Part shown: positions 26,367 to 34,549 of the stretch, one piece after another
Position numbering within the stretch: position 1 is the first letter of the stretch
How the letters are laid out: every line of letters begins with the position of its first letter
Source of the DNA: Bog-532 sp963830385
Lineage (GTDB): Bacteria; Actinomycetota; Actinomycetes; Streptosporangiales; Streptosporangiaceae
Direction of reading: 5' to 3'
Assembly: GCA_963830385.1 (NCBI GenBank)
Contig: CAWHMD010000005.1
Coordinates: 434,001 to 498,000 of the forward strand
Length of the DNA stretch: 64,000 nucleotides
The notes under the pieces: model-generated
Told to the model about the DNA's origin: nothing
The model's input: only the letters and a program-made list of their open reading frames with translations
Database searches by the model: none
Translations under genes and position numbers: made by a program

Positions 26367-26837
26367 GTGGCGGATCGGGCGGATAGTGTGGGTGGTGCTG
26401 ATGGGGCGAATGGGGTGAATGGGGCGAGCATGAGGCTGGCGGCGACCGTGCTGGACGGGCCCGATGCCCGCGAGCTGGCGGGGTTCTACCGGCGGCTGCT
26501 GGGCTGGGAGACCGACGAGGACGAGCCGGACTGGGTCACGCTGCGGGCGCCGGGTGGCGGGACGGCTCGGGGTGGGCCAGCTCAGAGTGGGCCAGCTCAG
26601 AGTGGGCCAGCACTGTCGTTTCAGACCGAGCGGGCCTACATTCCGCCGGTCTGGCCGGCCGGGGCGGGCGATCCGCAGATGTCGATGCACCTGGACATCG
26701 AGGTCGACGACCTCGACGAGGCGGGGGCGCACGCGGTGGCGGCTGGGGCTCGGCTGGCGGAATTCCAGCCGCAGGATGATGTGCGGGTGTATCTGGATCC
26801 GGCCGGGCATCCGTTCTGCTTGTTCCTGGCCGAGTGA
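26367..26837 (+). CDS. VOC/glyoxalase-like protein
   Basis: The 156-residue protein has the beta-alpha-beta-beta-beta pattern of the vicinal oxygen chelate family, with DGPDARELAGFYRRLLGW at the front and the C-terminal YLDPAGHPFCLFL. A metal-dependent isomerase, dioxygenase or resistance role cannot be chosen. The GTG at 26367 follows AGAGGAGG by 4 bases; an internal ATG at 26430 is an alternative that would drop a Gly/Asn-rich leader. A 15-bp repeat in the middle inserts SGPAQ units into a loop. Confidence 0.7.
   Translation: MADRADSVGGADGANGVNGASMRLAATVLDGPDARELAGFYRRLLGWETDEDEPDWVTLRAPGGGTARGGPAQSGPAQSGPALSFQTERAYIPPVWPAGAGDPQMSMHLDIEVDDLDEAGAHAVAAGARLAEFQPQDDVRVYLDPAGHPFCLFLAE
26572..26611. 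repeat. 15-bp in-frame tandem repeat in the VOC gene
   Basis: GTGGGCCAGCTCAGA occurs twice (26572-26586, 26587-26601) with a third partial copy to 26611, adding the 5-residue unit SGPAQ to a loop without changing the frame. Confidence 0.85.
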
Positions 26838-27047
26838 GGGCGGGTGGGCCGGCCGGGTGAGGGTGGTGCGGGTGGCGGGTGAGGTGGCCTTGGGCGCCGG
26901 CTGGGGGCACGCGGCGGGGCGCTGGGCCCGGTGCGCCTTTGGTGCGCACGGGTGGCGCAGGCGCGGGGTGCTCGGGAATGCGCGCGAGGCGCGCGGGGTC
27001 CGTGGGGCCCGCAGGACCCACGAGGCGCGCGGGGCGCGCGGGCGGGA

Positions 27048-28628
27048 TTACGGGCCGCGGCTGGCGGGGCGGACGGGAAGCGGGCTGTCCAGAGTGAGCC
27101 AGCCGCCGGGGTGGGTGAAGCGCAGCCGGGCGTCGGCAGTGCCGCTCAGGGCCCAGCCGAGCAGGTGGATGAAGTAGTGGTGGTGCACGAAGCAGAGCAG
27201 CACCAGGTTGGGCAGGCGGGTCTTGCCGCCGCGTTTCCAGGGGCGGATGTGGTGGGCGGTGCACCAGGCGGCGGGCAGTCCGCAACCGGGCCAGCGGCAG
27301 CCGCGGTCGCGGGCGGTCAGCGCGCGGCGCAGGGCAGGGGTCTCGGTGCGGTAGCGGCGCCCGACGTCGAGCGGGAGACCGTCGCGCCAGCGGATGACGG
27401 AGATCTCGGCCCGGCAGGCCAGGGTGAGGACCTGGCGGGCGGTGAGCATCGTGCCGTGCTCGGTCCGGGCTGGGCCGGGCCCGTGGTCGTCGGCTCGGCG
27501 GTCGCCCGCGGCGGGACCGGCGGCTCGGCGGTCGTCCGCGGCGGGATCGGCGGCTCGGCGGTCGTCCGCGGCGGGATCGGCGGGGGCGGAGTGCTCCTCG
27601 AGCAGGATGCTCAGGTGCGGCATCGCGCCGTGCCGGGTGCCGGCCTGGCCGGAGTCCAGGGCCGCCTGGCAGGCGGCGGTCAGGCCGTCCATCCGGCGCT
27701 GGGCCGCGGTGCGCCGGTCCTCGGAGCCACCGGGCGGGCTGAACGCCTCGGCCGCGGTCTTGATGATCTCGATCGACAGGGCGTCGCTGCAGGCGCCGCT
27801 GATCGTGCCGACGTCGTCCAGGGTCAGGCCGAAGGACAGGTAACGGCGTTCGAATCGCTTACGCTGACGCTCCTCGATCGCGTCGGGGTCGGCGCGGTAG
27901 GTGAGCTCCTCACCCAGGCGGCGCAGCTCGCGCGGGTCGAGGGCCGGCCGGATCCAGGCGTGAGGCTGGCCTGGGCCGGGCTGGCCTGGGTCGGGCTGGC
28001 TTGGCTCGGCGCCGTCGGGAGCGCGGTCGGCGGTGTCATCGGGGACGGAACCGGCGCCGGGGATGGGGCCGGTGGTGGAGTCGGGGCCGGTGGTGGGGTC
28101 GGGGCGGCTGGACGGGACTGACTGCCCGTCGTCCGGATCGGCTGGGGGCGGGCCGGGCTGGGCGGCGAGGGCGTCGGCGGCGGACCGGGAGCCGGGCAGG
28201 CCGATGGTGGCGGCGGCCAGCAGCTGGGCCTCGGCGTCGGCGGCCAGCGTGTCGTCGCTGATCTGGGCGGTGGCGCGGCTGATGACGTGGGCGGCGTCGA
28301 AGGAAAGCTGGCCCGCCGACAGGGCCTGGGCGGTGGCGGTCAGGCGGCGCAGCGCCCGGCCGGTCGCGACCAGCTCACCGGCCCGGCCCGCGGACCGGCC
28401 GCAACCGTGTCGCAGGAACGCGGCCGCCGACGAGTAGCCGAGCTCGTCGTAGGCGCCGCTGACGTCGATGATCCCGGCCAGCCGAGCGAGTTCACCGTGC
28501 ACCTGGTCGGCGAATACGGCCAGGTCACGGGCCTGGGTGAGCAGGCTGACGGCATCGCAGGACGCGGTACCGAGGGTGGCCAGATCGGCCAGCACCCGGT
28601 CCCGGGCGATACGGTCAGTCGAACTCAT
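27048..28628 (-). CDS. DUF222 / HNH endonuclease (13E12-repeat type)
   Basis: The 526-residue protein has an N-terminal helical DUF222 region (residues about 20-320, with GYSSAAAFLRHGCGRSAGRA) and a C-terminal HNH nuclease domain: CRWPGC, then AHHIRPWKRGGKTRLPNLVLLC and FVHHHYF. This is the architecture of the actinobacterial 13E12-repeat family, usually multicopy and of unknown biological role. A low-complexity Pro/Asp linker and three decapeptide repeats lie between the parts. No clear ribosome binding site precedes the ATG at 28628. Confidence 0.87.
   Translation of the reverse strand: MSSTDRIARDRVLADLATLGTASCDAVSLLTQARDLAVFADQVHGELARLAGIIDVSGAYDELGYSSAAAFLRHGCGRSAGRAGELVATGRALRRLTATAQALSAGQLSFDAAHVISRATAQISDDTLAADAEAQLLAAATIGLPGSRSAADALAAQPGPPPADPDDGQSVPSSRPDPTTGPDSTTGPIPGAGSVPDDTADRAPDGAEPSQPDPGQPGPGQPHAWIRPALDPRELRRLGEELTYRADPDAIEERQRKRFERRYLSFGLTLDDVGTISGACSDALSIEIIKTAAEAFSPPGGSEDRRTAAQRRMDGLTAACQAALDSGQAGTRHGAMPHLSILLEEHSAPADPAADDRRAADPAADDRRAAGPAAGDRRADDHGPGPARTEHGTMLTARQVLTLACRAEISVIRWRDGLPLDVGRRYRTETPALRRALTARDRGCRWPGCGLPAAWCTAHHIRPWKRGGKTRLPNLVLLCFVHHHYFIHLLGWALSGTADARLRFTHPGGWLTLDSPLPVRPASRGP
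27491..27580. repeat. Three 30-bp tandem repeats inside the DUF222/HNH gene
   Basis: Three 30-bp units starting CGGCTCGGCGGTCG follow one another; units two and three are identical and unit one differs at two positions. They encode DPAADDRRAA-type decapeptides in the linker and keep the frame. Confidence 0.9.
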
Positions 28629-28673
28629 ATTCGAAGGATCGCACGGGGGTATGACAAAACGGGGCGAGAGGGC

Positions 28674-29018
28674 TCAGAAGACGCGGGTGCCGGGCTTTAC
28701 GTCGGTGTCGGGGCGCAGCAGGACGACCTCGTTGTCGTCGTCGGGGACGCCGAGGACCAGGACCTCGGACATGAAGTTGGCGACCTGGCGGGGCGGGAAG
28801 TTCGTCACCGCGACGACCAGGCGGCCGACCAGTTCATCAGCGGTGTAGCGGGCGGTGATCTGGGCGCTGGAGCGCTTCTCCCCCAGCGGGCCGAAGTCGA
28901 TGGTGAGCCGGTAGGCGGGCTTGCGGGCGGCCGAGAACTCCTCGGCCTTGACCACCCGGCCGACGTGGACCTCGGTGCGAAAGAACTCCTCGGGCGTCGA
29001 CTGACCGGTCGCGCTCAC
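28674..29018 (-). CDS. csaA: CsaA-like tRNA-binding domain protein
   Basis: The 114-residue protein is a stand-alone OB-fold tRNA-binding domain: FFRTEVHVGRVVKAEEF near the start and VAVTNFPPRQVANFMSEVLVLG in the second half match CsaA. CsaA has been linked to protein export and tRNA-like binding in other bacteria. The GTG start overlaps the stop of the carboxypeptidase gene by four bases (GTGA), so the two are co-translated. Confidence 0.85.
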   Translation of the reverse strand: MSATGQSTPEEFFRTEVHVGRVVKAEEFSAARKPAYRLTIDFGPLGEKRSSAQITARYTADELVGRLVVAVTNFPPRQVANFMSEVLVLGVPDDDNEVVLLRPDTDVKPGTRVF

Positions 29019-29902
29019 CTGAACCCCCAGTTCAGCAGCTGCTCGGCATCGCTAAAGCTGACGCTGCGGGCCGTGTGTGAGCTGTCCAGCACCACGCCGA
29101 TCAGGGTGCCCGAGCTGCGCTGGTCCGCGAACAGCAGACAGTAGCCGGCGGCCAGAGTGGAGCCGGTCTTGATGCCGATGGTGCCGGGGTACGTGCCGAT
29201 CAGGCCGTTGGTCGTGTGCCAGATATAGGCGTGGTGCCCGGACCCGGCCGGCAGCGCCACCCGGTGCTCGGCCACGATCGACCGGAACACCGGGTACGCC
29301 ATCGCGGCCCGGGCGATGACGAGCAGGTTCTTGGGGGTCGAGTAGGTGGAGTACTCGCTCGGCACGGGCAGGCCGTCGGCGTTGGCGAAGTGGGTGCGGC
29401 CCAGGCCGAGCTGGCGGGTCAGCGCGTTCATCTTGGCCACGAATGCGGGCAGCCCGGGCCCGTAGGCGCTGGCCAGCACGTAAGCGGCGTCACAGCCGGA
29501 CGGCACCAGCATGGCCTGCAGCAGCTGCTCGACGGTGAGCTTGTCCCCGACGTGCAGGCCCGCGCTGCTGCCGTCATATTTGCGGGTGTAGTTGATGGCC
29601 GCCTGAGAGACGGTGAGGCGACGGTTCAGATCGCCCGCCCGGAGCACTACGAGCGCGGTCATGACCTTGGCGAGGCTGCCGATCGGGCGCTCGGTGTCGG
29701 CGCCGCGGCTCCACAGCAGGCGGCCGCTGGCCTCGTTTTCCAGGGCCGCCCCGAGCGCGTGCACGTTGGCGGGAGCAGCGGTGCGGAGGCTGACCGTAGC
29801 GGCCGTGGCGGCCGTGGCGACGGCGGCCTGACCAGGAGCGAGCCAGCCGGTCAGGATCCCCATGGTGACGGCGGCCAGTGCGAGACGGCCGGGCAGGCGC
29901 AT
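29015..29902 (-). CDS. D-alanyl-D-alanine carboxypeptidase-like protein (S11)
   Basis: The 295-residue exported penicillin-binding-protein-like enzyme has a signal sequence (residues 5-26), the SxxK motif SLAK (Ser76, Lys79) and the KTG motif in IGIKTGS. The second motif, normally SxN, reads Ser135-Gly-Cys137 here (VPSGCDAAY), so the usual Asn is Cys. It would trim the peptidoglycan stem peptide or be a variant of that activity. The ATG at 29902 with GGAG 6 bases upstream is preferred over a longer frame. It is coupled to csaA. Confidence 0.82.
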   Translation of the reverse strand: MRLPGRLALAAVTMGILTGWLAPGQAAVATAATAATVSLRTAAPANVHALGAALENEASGRLLWSRGADTERPIGSLAKVMTALVVLRAGDLNRRLTVSQAAINYTRKYDGSSAGLHVGDKLTVEQLLQAMLVPSGCDAAYVLASAYGPGLPAFVAKMNALTRQLGLGRTHFANADGLPVPSEYSTYSTPKNLLVIARAAMAYPVFRSIVAEHRVALPAGSGHHAYIWHTTNGLIGTYPGTIGIKTGSTLAAGYCLLFADQRSSGTLIGVVLDSSHTARSVSFSDAEQLLNWGFR

Positions 29903-30036
29903 GCGGCGCTCCGTGGTTCGGGAGTGGCGAGGGGCGGGGAGCCCCCACATCGTGACAGCGGGCGGGACGGCAGGCAAGCATGAAACCCTTGTGGCCAGGC
30001 GAATTGCGAATCGTGACCCGGGGTACTGTCGAGGCT

Positions 30037-31059
30037 GTGAGCGACAAGGGCGACAAGGGCACGTACGTTCGGGACACCCGGTATCTGAACGCCCGCATCA
30101 CCGCGGACGGCCGGGACGGCTGGCCAGTGGAGCCCGGGCGTTACCGGCTGGCGGTGGCGCGGGCCTGCCCGTGGGCGAACCGGGCGGTGATCGTGCGGCG
30201 GCTGCTGGGGCTGGAGCCGGTGATCTCGATGGCGCTGGCCGGTCCGGTGCACGATGAGCGCAGCTGGTCATTCGACCTGGATCCGGGTGGCCGGGACCCG
30301 GTGCTCGGCATCGAGCGGCTGGGCGAGGCGTACGAGAAGGCGGTGCCCGGCTACGACCGCGGCATCACCGTGCCGGCCGTCGTCGACGTCCCGACCGGCG
30401 AAGTCGTCACCAACGACTACTCGCAGATCACGCTGGACTTTGAGACCGAGTGGACGGCGTACTTCCGGCCGGGCGCCCCGGACCTCTACCCGAGCAAGTA
30501 CCGGGACGAGATCGACGAGGTGGCGCTGGGGGTTTACAAGGACGTCAACAACGGCGTTTACCAGGCCGGCTTCGCCACCTCGCAGCGGGCGTACGAGGCG
30601 GCCTACCGGCGGCTGTTCAAGCGGCTGGACTGGCTCAGCGAGCGGCTGGCCGGGCAGCGCTTCCTGGTCGGGGACACGATCACCGAGGCCGACATCCGGC
30701 TGTTCACCACGCTGGCGCGGTTCGACGCGGTGTACCACGGCCACTTCAAGTGCAACCGGTCGAAGCTGAGCGAGATGCCGGCGCTGTGGGCGTACGCGCG
30801 CGACCTGTTCCAGACGCCGGGATTCGGCGACACGATCGACTTCGTGCAGATCAAGGAGCACTACTACGTGGTGCACCGGACGATCAACCCGACCGGGATC
30901 GTGCCGGCCGGGCCGGACCTGCGCAACTGGCTGACGCCGCACGGGCGGGAGGAGCTGGGCGGGCGGCCGTTCGGGGACGGGACGCCGCCGGGGCCGCCGC
31001 CGGAGGGGGAACGGGTGCCGCTGGGGCACGGAGCAGAGCCAGGGGCTGCTGAGGCCTGA
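30037..31059 (+). CDS. Xi-class glutathione S-transferase-like protein
   Basis: The 340-residue protein has the xi-class CPWA active-site motif (ARACPWANRAVIVRRLLG) and a C-terminal GST helical domain (GDTITEADIRLFTTLARFDAVY). In other bacteria this group reduces glutathionyl- or mycothiol-like hydroquinone conjugates; in a mycothiol-using host the thiol partner is open. The GTG at 30037 is chosen because TACTGT (30024-30029) lies 7 bases upstream, as for a leaderless mRNA; an in-frame ATG at 29980 is upstream of that promoter. The C-terminus is Pro/Gly-rich. Confidence 0.8.
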   Translation: MSDKGDKGTYVRDTRYLNARITADGRDGWPVEPGRYRLAVARACPWANRAVIVRRLLGLEPVISMALAGPVHDERSWSFDLDPGGRDPVLGIERLGEAYEKAVPGYDRGITVPAVVDVPTGEVVTNDYSQITLDFETEWTAYFRPGAPDLYPSKYRDEIDEVALGVYKDVNNGVYQAGFATSQRAYEAAYRRLFKRLDWLSERLAGQRFLVGDTITEADIRLFTTLARFDAVYHGHFKCNRSKLSEMPALWAYARDLFQTPGFGDTIDFVQIKEHYYVVHRTINPTGIVPAGPDLRNWLTPHGREELGGRPFGDGTPPGPPPEGERVPLGHGAEPGAAEA

Positions 31060-31216
31060 GTGGTTGGTGGGGCCCGAGTGGTTGATGGGTCCTCTGGGGC
31101 TGGGGCGCCAGGGAAGTTTTAGGTGCCGGGTGTTCGTGGCGCACGGACTTGGGACGCACAGCGCTTGCGGGACGCGGGCGCTCGCGCGACGCGGGGCGTT
31201 AGCGGGCCTCGCCGCG

Positions 31217-31269
31217 TCGCGGGCTGGGCATGGTTGAGCCCGCGAGCCTGGCGGAGTTCCCGGCCAGGC
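31217..31269. terminator. Two hairpins between convergent genes
   Basis: TCGCGGGCT (31217-31225) pairs perfectly with AGCCCGCGA (31237-31245), then GCCTGGC (31246-31252) with GCCAGGC (31263-31269). They sit in the 264-base gap between the GST gene and the sugar-binding protein gene. I see nothing else in that gap. Confidence 0.55.
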
Positions 31270-31323
31270 CCGCGGGCCCGTCTGTGTCAGGTCAGCTGCT
31301 AGTGCCGCTGGCCTTGGTTCAGG

Positions 31324-32652
31324 TCAGCCGCTGCTACTGACCTTCTGGACGCCGGACACCGTGGATTGCGCCTGGGTCAGCGCCGCGCTGACCGACGAGG
31401 TGCCGGTGATCGCGGACTGGATGGCGGTATAGATGGCCTGGGAGACCTTCGGGTAGTTGGCGCCGTACTCCGCCGTGCGCGACCGGGAGGTCTCGGTCTC
31501 CTTGGCGAACACGGTGTACTGCGGGCCCTGCTGCACGTAGGTGCTCAGGACCGACTGCTTGGTCGGCAGGTAGTACGACTCCTTGGCGAAGTAGGACATC
31601 TCGGTGGGAGTCTGAGTGCCCTTGATCCAATCCCAGGCCAGGCTCTGCTGCTGGGCGCTGCCCGACTTACCGATGTTCCAGGTCTCGCCACCGAGCGGGG
31701 TGACCACGGTCCCGCCCGCGGTCTCGGTCGGGATCGGCGCGACGCCGTAATCCACGCCGTACTTCAGGCCCGCCGCGTTGAGCAGGGGGAAGGTCCACGG
31801 ACCGTTCTCCATCATGGCCGCGGTCTTGTTGGTGAACTGGGTGACCAGGTCCGGGGACTGACCCCACTGCAGCACGGACTTGGACGCCGAACCGTCCTTG
31901 ATCATGTTCACCCACAACTGGAGCGAGTTCTTGAACGCGGCGGAGTCGGGGTTGTCCAGGTTGCCGCCCGCGCTCCAGAAGAACGGCTCCAGCTGCCAGG
32001 TGGACTGCTCGTCCGCGGTGGCGTCGAAGGCGATGCCGAAGGTCTTGCCCGAGGTCAGCGTCTTGGCGTCGGACTGCAGCTGAGCCCAGGTGGTCGGCGG
32101 GGACAGGTGCTTGGCCGCGAACATATGCTTGTTGTAGATGAGGCCGACGGTGTTGGTGCCGATCGGGAAGCAGTATTGCTTGCCCTGGTAACTGCACTCC
32201 GAGATGGCGCCCGGCAGGTAGCCCGACGTGCTGAAGCCGGGCTGGCCGTTCAGCGGCACGAGCTGGCCGGTGGCCGCCACCTGGGGCACGTTCGGGTTGT
32301 CGAGCATGACGATGTTCGGCAGGTCACCGGCGCTGGCTTCCTGCAACACCTTGGTGATCAGGTTGGCGAAGGGTACGACCTCACGCTTGACCGTGACACC
32401 GGGGTGAGCCTGCTCGAACTGCTTGTTGTAGGCGATCACCGCCGTGTTGGTGCCGCCGGTGGTGAAGTAGTCCAGCTCGGTGATGGTGGTCTTGCCGCCG
32501 CTGCTGCTGCTTGATCCGCTGCCGCTGCCCGAGGAGCTACAGCCTGCCGCAGCCAGGGTGGCCACCACCGCACCGACGGCCGCGAGTTGCCAGCCACGAC
32601 GGCGGATACTGGGTCTGCCACCCCGCCCGTACGGCCACTTTGCCGTATTCAT
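31324..32652 (-). CDS. ABC sugar-transporter substrate-binding lipoprotein
   Basis: The 442-residue protein has a lipoprotein signal with lipobox AAAGC (Cys38), a Ser/Gly linker and a family 1 solute-binding fold (KTTITELDYFTTGG, then GLIYNKHMF and MMENGPWTFPLL). It captures an oligosaccharide outside the cell for the two permeases encoded just upstream in the operon. AGGAGGG 5 bases before the ATG at 32652 is the strongest ribosome binding site of the operon, fitting higher expression of the binding protein. The likely ligand is an alpha-linked sugar released by or fed to the GH31 enzyme. Confidence 0.88.
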   Translation of the reverse strand: MNTAKWPYGRGGRPSIRRRGWQLAAVGAVVATLAAAGCSSSGSGSGSSSSSGGKTTITELDYFTTGGTNTAVIAYNKQFEQAHPGVTVKREVVPFANLITKVLQEASAGDLPNIVMLDNPNVPQVAATGQLVPLNGQPGFSTSGYLPGAISECSYQGKQYCFPIGTNTVGLIYNKHMFAAKHLSPPTTWAQLQSDAKTLTSGKTFGIAFDATADEQSTWQLEPFFWSAGGNLDNPDSAAFKNSLQLWVNMIKDGSASKSVLQWGQSPDLVTQFTNKTAAMMENGPWTFPLLNAAGLKYGVDYGVAPIPTETAGGTVVTPLGGETWNIGKSGSAQQQSLAWDWIKGTQTPTEMSYFAKESYYLPTKQSVLSTYVQQGPQYTVFAKETETSRSRTAEYGANYPKVSQAIYTAIQSAITGTSSVSAALTQAQSTVSGVQKVSSSG

Positions 32653-32684
32653 ATAAACCCTCCTAATTCCCGACCGGGCCGTAT

Positions 32685-32698
32685 TGCCAGGGCTGGCA
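32685..32698. promoter_or_regulatory. Intercistronic palindrome before the binding-protein gene
   Basis: TGCCAG-GG-CTGGCA lies in the 90-base gap between the second permease and the binding-protein gene. Such elements often stabilise or separate the binding-protein part of an ABC transcript; this role is inferred. Confidence 0.35.
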
Positions 32699-32742
32699 GT
32701 GCACCCGGAATTGTGCAAACTGTGACGGCCGTTAAGCTGCCG

Positions 32743-33570
32743 TTATCCCTTGACCGAGCCGACGGTCAGCCCGCCTGCGATGTATCGCTGCGCGGCGACC
32801 AGGAGCATGGCCGCGGGCAAGATACCGATCACGCAAAGCGCCAGCGCTTGGCCGAGGCTGTTGGTGAACTCGCCGATATAGGAATAGATGCTGAGTGTGA
32901 TGGGCTGGAAAGTGCTTCCGGACAATAGGGTGAGCGCGAAGATGAAGTCACCCCAGCCGTTAAGGAAGGCGAACACGGCGACCGTGATGACCGCGGACCG
33001 GCTCATCGGCAGTACGACGCGGACGAAGGTCTTCCATTCCGACGCGCCGTCGACCCGGGCGGCCTGCAGCACGTCGTTCGGCAAGCTGAGCATGAAGGCC
33101 CGCAGCACGAGAATGCTGAACGGCACGGCGTAGCTCGCGTCGGCCAGGATCAGGCCGGGGTAGGAGTTCAGCAGGCCGAGCTTGTGGTACAGCAGGAACA
33201 GTGAGTTGGCGATGACGATCGCGGGCAGAATCTGGGCGATCAGCAGGGCGCCGACCAGGATCGCGGTGACCCGGAATCGGAAGCGGGCCAGCGCGTGCGC
33301 GGCGGGCACCGCGATGGCCAGGGTCAGCAACGCGGTGAAGATGCCGATGACCAGCGTGCTGATGATGTGGCCGCCCTGCGTCGAGAAGACCGAACTGTAG
33401 TTGGCGAAGCTGGGTGTGGGCGGCAGGAAGTTGTAGTGCGTGCCCAGCAACTGGTTGGTGGTCTCGAACGAGCCGATGATCACCGCGTACAGCGGGAACA
33501 ACAGGATGGCCAGGGCGACCAGGGCGCCGAGCGACGCCAGCACCGTGGTCAGCTTGCGCTGCCGGACCAT
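32743..33570 (-). CDS. ABC sugar-transporter permease (MalG/UgpE-like)
   Basis: The 275-residue inner-membrane protein has six hydrophobic segments and the EAA loop LPNDVLQAARVDGASEWKTF followed by RVVLPM, which docks the ATPase. It ends in the usual GGLTVGSVKG tail. It forms the importer channel with the MalF-like gene 1 base upstream. No ATPase gene is in the operon, so a shared MsiK-type ATPase must be supplied from elsewhere. Confidence 0.88.
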   Translation of the reverse strand: MVRQRKLTTVLASLGALVALAILLFPLYAVIIGSFETTNQLLGTHYNFLPPTPSFANYSSVFSTQGGHIISTLVIGIFTALLTLAIAVPAAHALARFRFRVTAILVGALLIAQILPAIVIANSLFLLYHKLGLLNSYPGLILADASYAVPFSILVLRAFMLSLPNDVLQAARVDGASEWKTFVRVVLPMSRSAVITVAVFAFLNGWGDFIFALTLLSGSTFQPITLSIYSYIGEFTNSLGQALALCVIGILPAAMLLVAAQRYIAGGLTVGSVKG

Positions 33571-33571
33571 G

Positions 33572-34543
33572 TCATGCCCTCCGCAGTGATTCTCGGTTGA
33601 GCCAGATGTAGATCGGGGCCGCGACCAGCGCGATCAGCAGCAGGATCGTGTTGAGCGCGGCGCCTTGGCCGTATTCGAACTGCTGGAACGTCAGGTTGTA
33701 GGCCCAGGGGGCCAGGATCTGAGTGGAGTTGGCCGGGCCGCCCTGGGTGAGCCCGATCACCACGTCAAAGACCTTGATCGTGAACACGAACCCGAGCACG
33801 AACACGACCTCGATGACCGGCCGGATGACCGGGAGCGTGACCCGGATCAGCCGCTGCCAGGAGTTGGCCCCGTCCAGCATGGCCGCTTCCTTCAGCTCGA
33901 TCGGCACGTCCTGCAGTGCGCTGAACAGCAGGACCGTGAAGAACGGTATGCCAATCCAGATATTGGCGATGAGGACCGACACGTACGCCCAGCCCGGGAC
34001 GGTGAGGAAGCCGATGGGGTGGCTGATCAGGTGCAGGTTCTGGAGCACCTGGTTGACCGCCCCGGCCTCGGTCTGCAGCAGGAACCGGAAGATGAAGCCG
34101 GTGATCAGCAGGGGCAACAGCCACGGGATGATGATCAGCGACCGGGCGACTCTCCGCAGCGGGAAGCGCAGGTTGAACAGGAGGGCCAGGCTGAACCCGA
34201 TGACGAACTGGAACAGCAGCGACAGGAACGTGAACGTGAACGTGCGCACGATCGCACTCTGGGTGGTGGCCTGGACCAGCGTGGCCTTGTAGTTGGCGAT
34301 CCCGGCGAACGGGGCGAACAGGCTGGATACTGTGGCCGGTGAGGTCTGCTCGAAGCTCAGGATCAGGTTGTAGACGATCGGGATGACGAACGCGAACAGC
34401 ACATAGAGGACCGCCGGTACCAGGAACGCCATCCGGGCCCACCGGGCCCAGGTCGAGGCCCGGCTGACCTCGCTGACGGCTCGGTCGGGCTTCTGCCGAT
34501 GGGACCGGCGGCTGGGCCGGGCTGGAGCCTCGGTTCTGGCCAC
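33572..34543 (-). CDS. ABC sugar-transporter permease (MalF/UgpA-like)
   Basis: The 323-residue protein has a basic N-terminus, six hydrophobic segments (first at about residue 35, FLVPAVLYVLFAFVIPIVY) and the EAA loop VPIELKEAAMLDGANSWQRL. It pairs with the MalG-like permease. It starts 6 bases after the GH31 stop, so the glycosidase and importer are one transcript. Confidence 0.88.
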   Translation of the reverse strand: MARTEAPARPSRRSHRQKPDRAVSEVSRASTWARWARMAFLVPAVLYVLFAFVIPIVYNLILSFEQTSPATVSSLFAPFAGIANYKATLVQATTQSAIVRTFTFTFLSLLFQFVIGFSLALLFNLRFPLRRVARSLIIIPWLLPLLITGFIFRFLLQTEAGAVNQVLQNLHLISHPIGFLTVPGWAYVSVLIANIWIGIPFFTVLLFSALQDVPIELKEAAMLDGANSWQRLIRVTLPVIRPVIEVVFVLGFVFTIKVFDVVIGLTQGGPANSTQILAPWAYNLTFQQFEYGQGAALNTILLLIALVAAPIYIWLNRESLRRA

Positions 34544-34549
34544 GTCAGG

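Noticed and set aside
26838..27047. G-rich stretch that could hide a small gene
   Set aside because: It is low-complexity (GGTG and GCGC runs) with no start plus ribosome binding site and no protein-like frame; only weak hairpins are visible.
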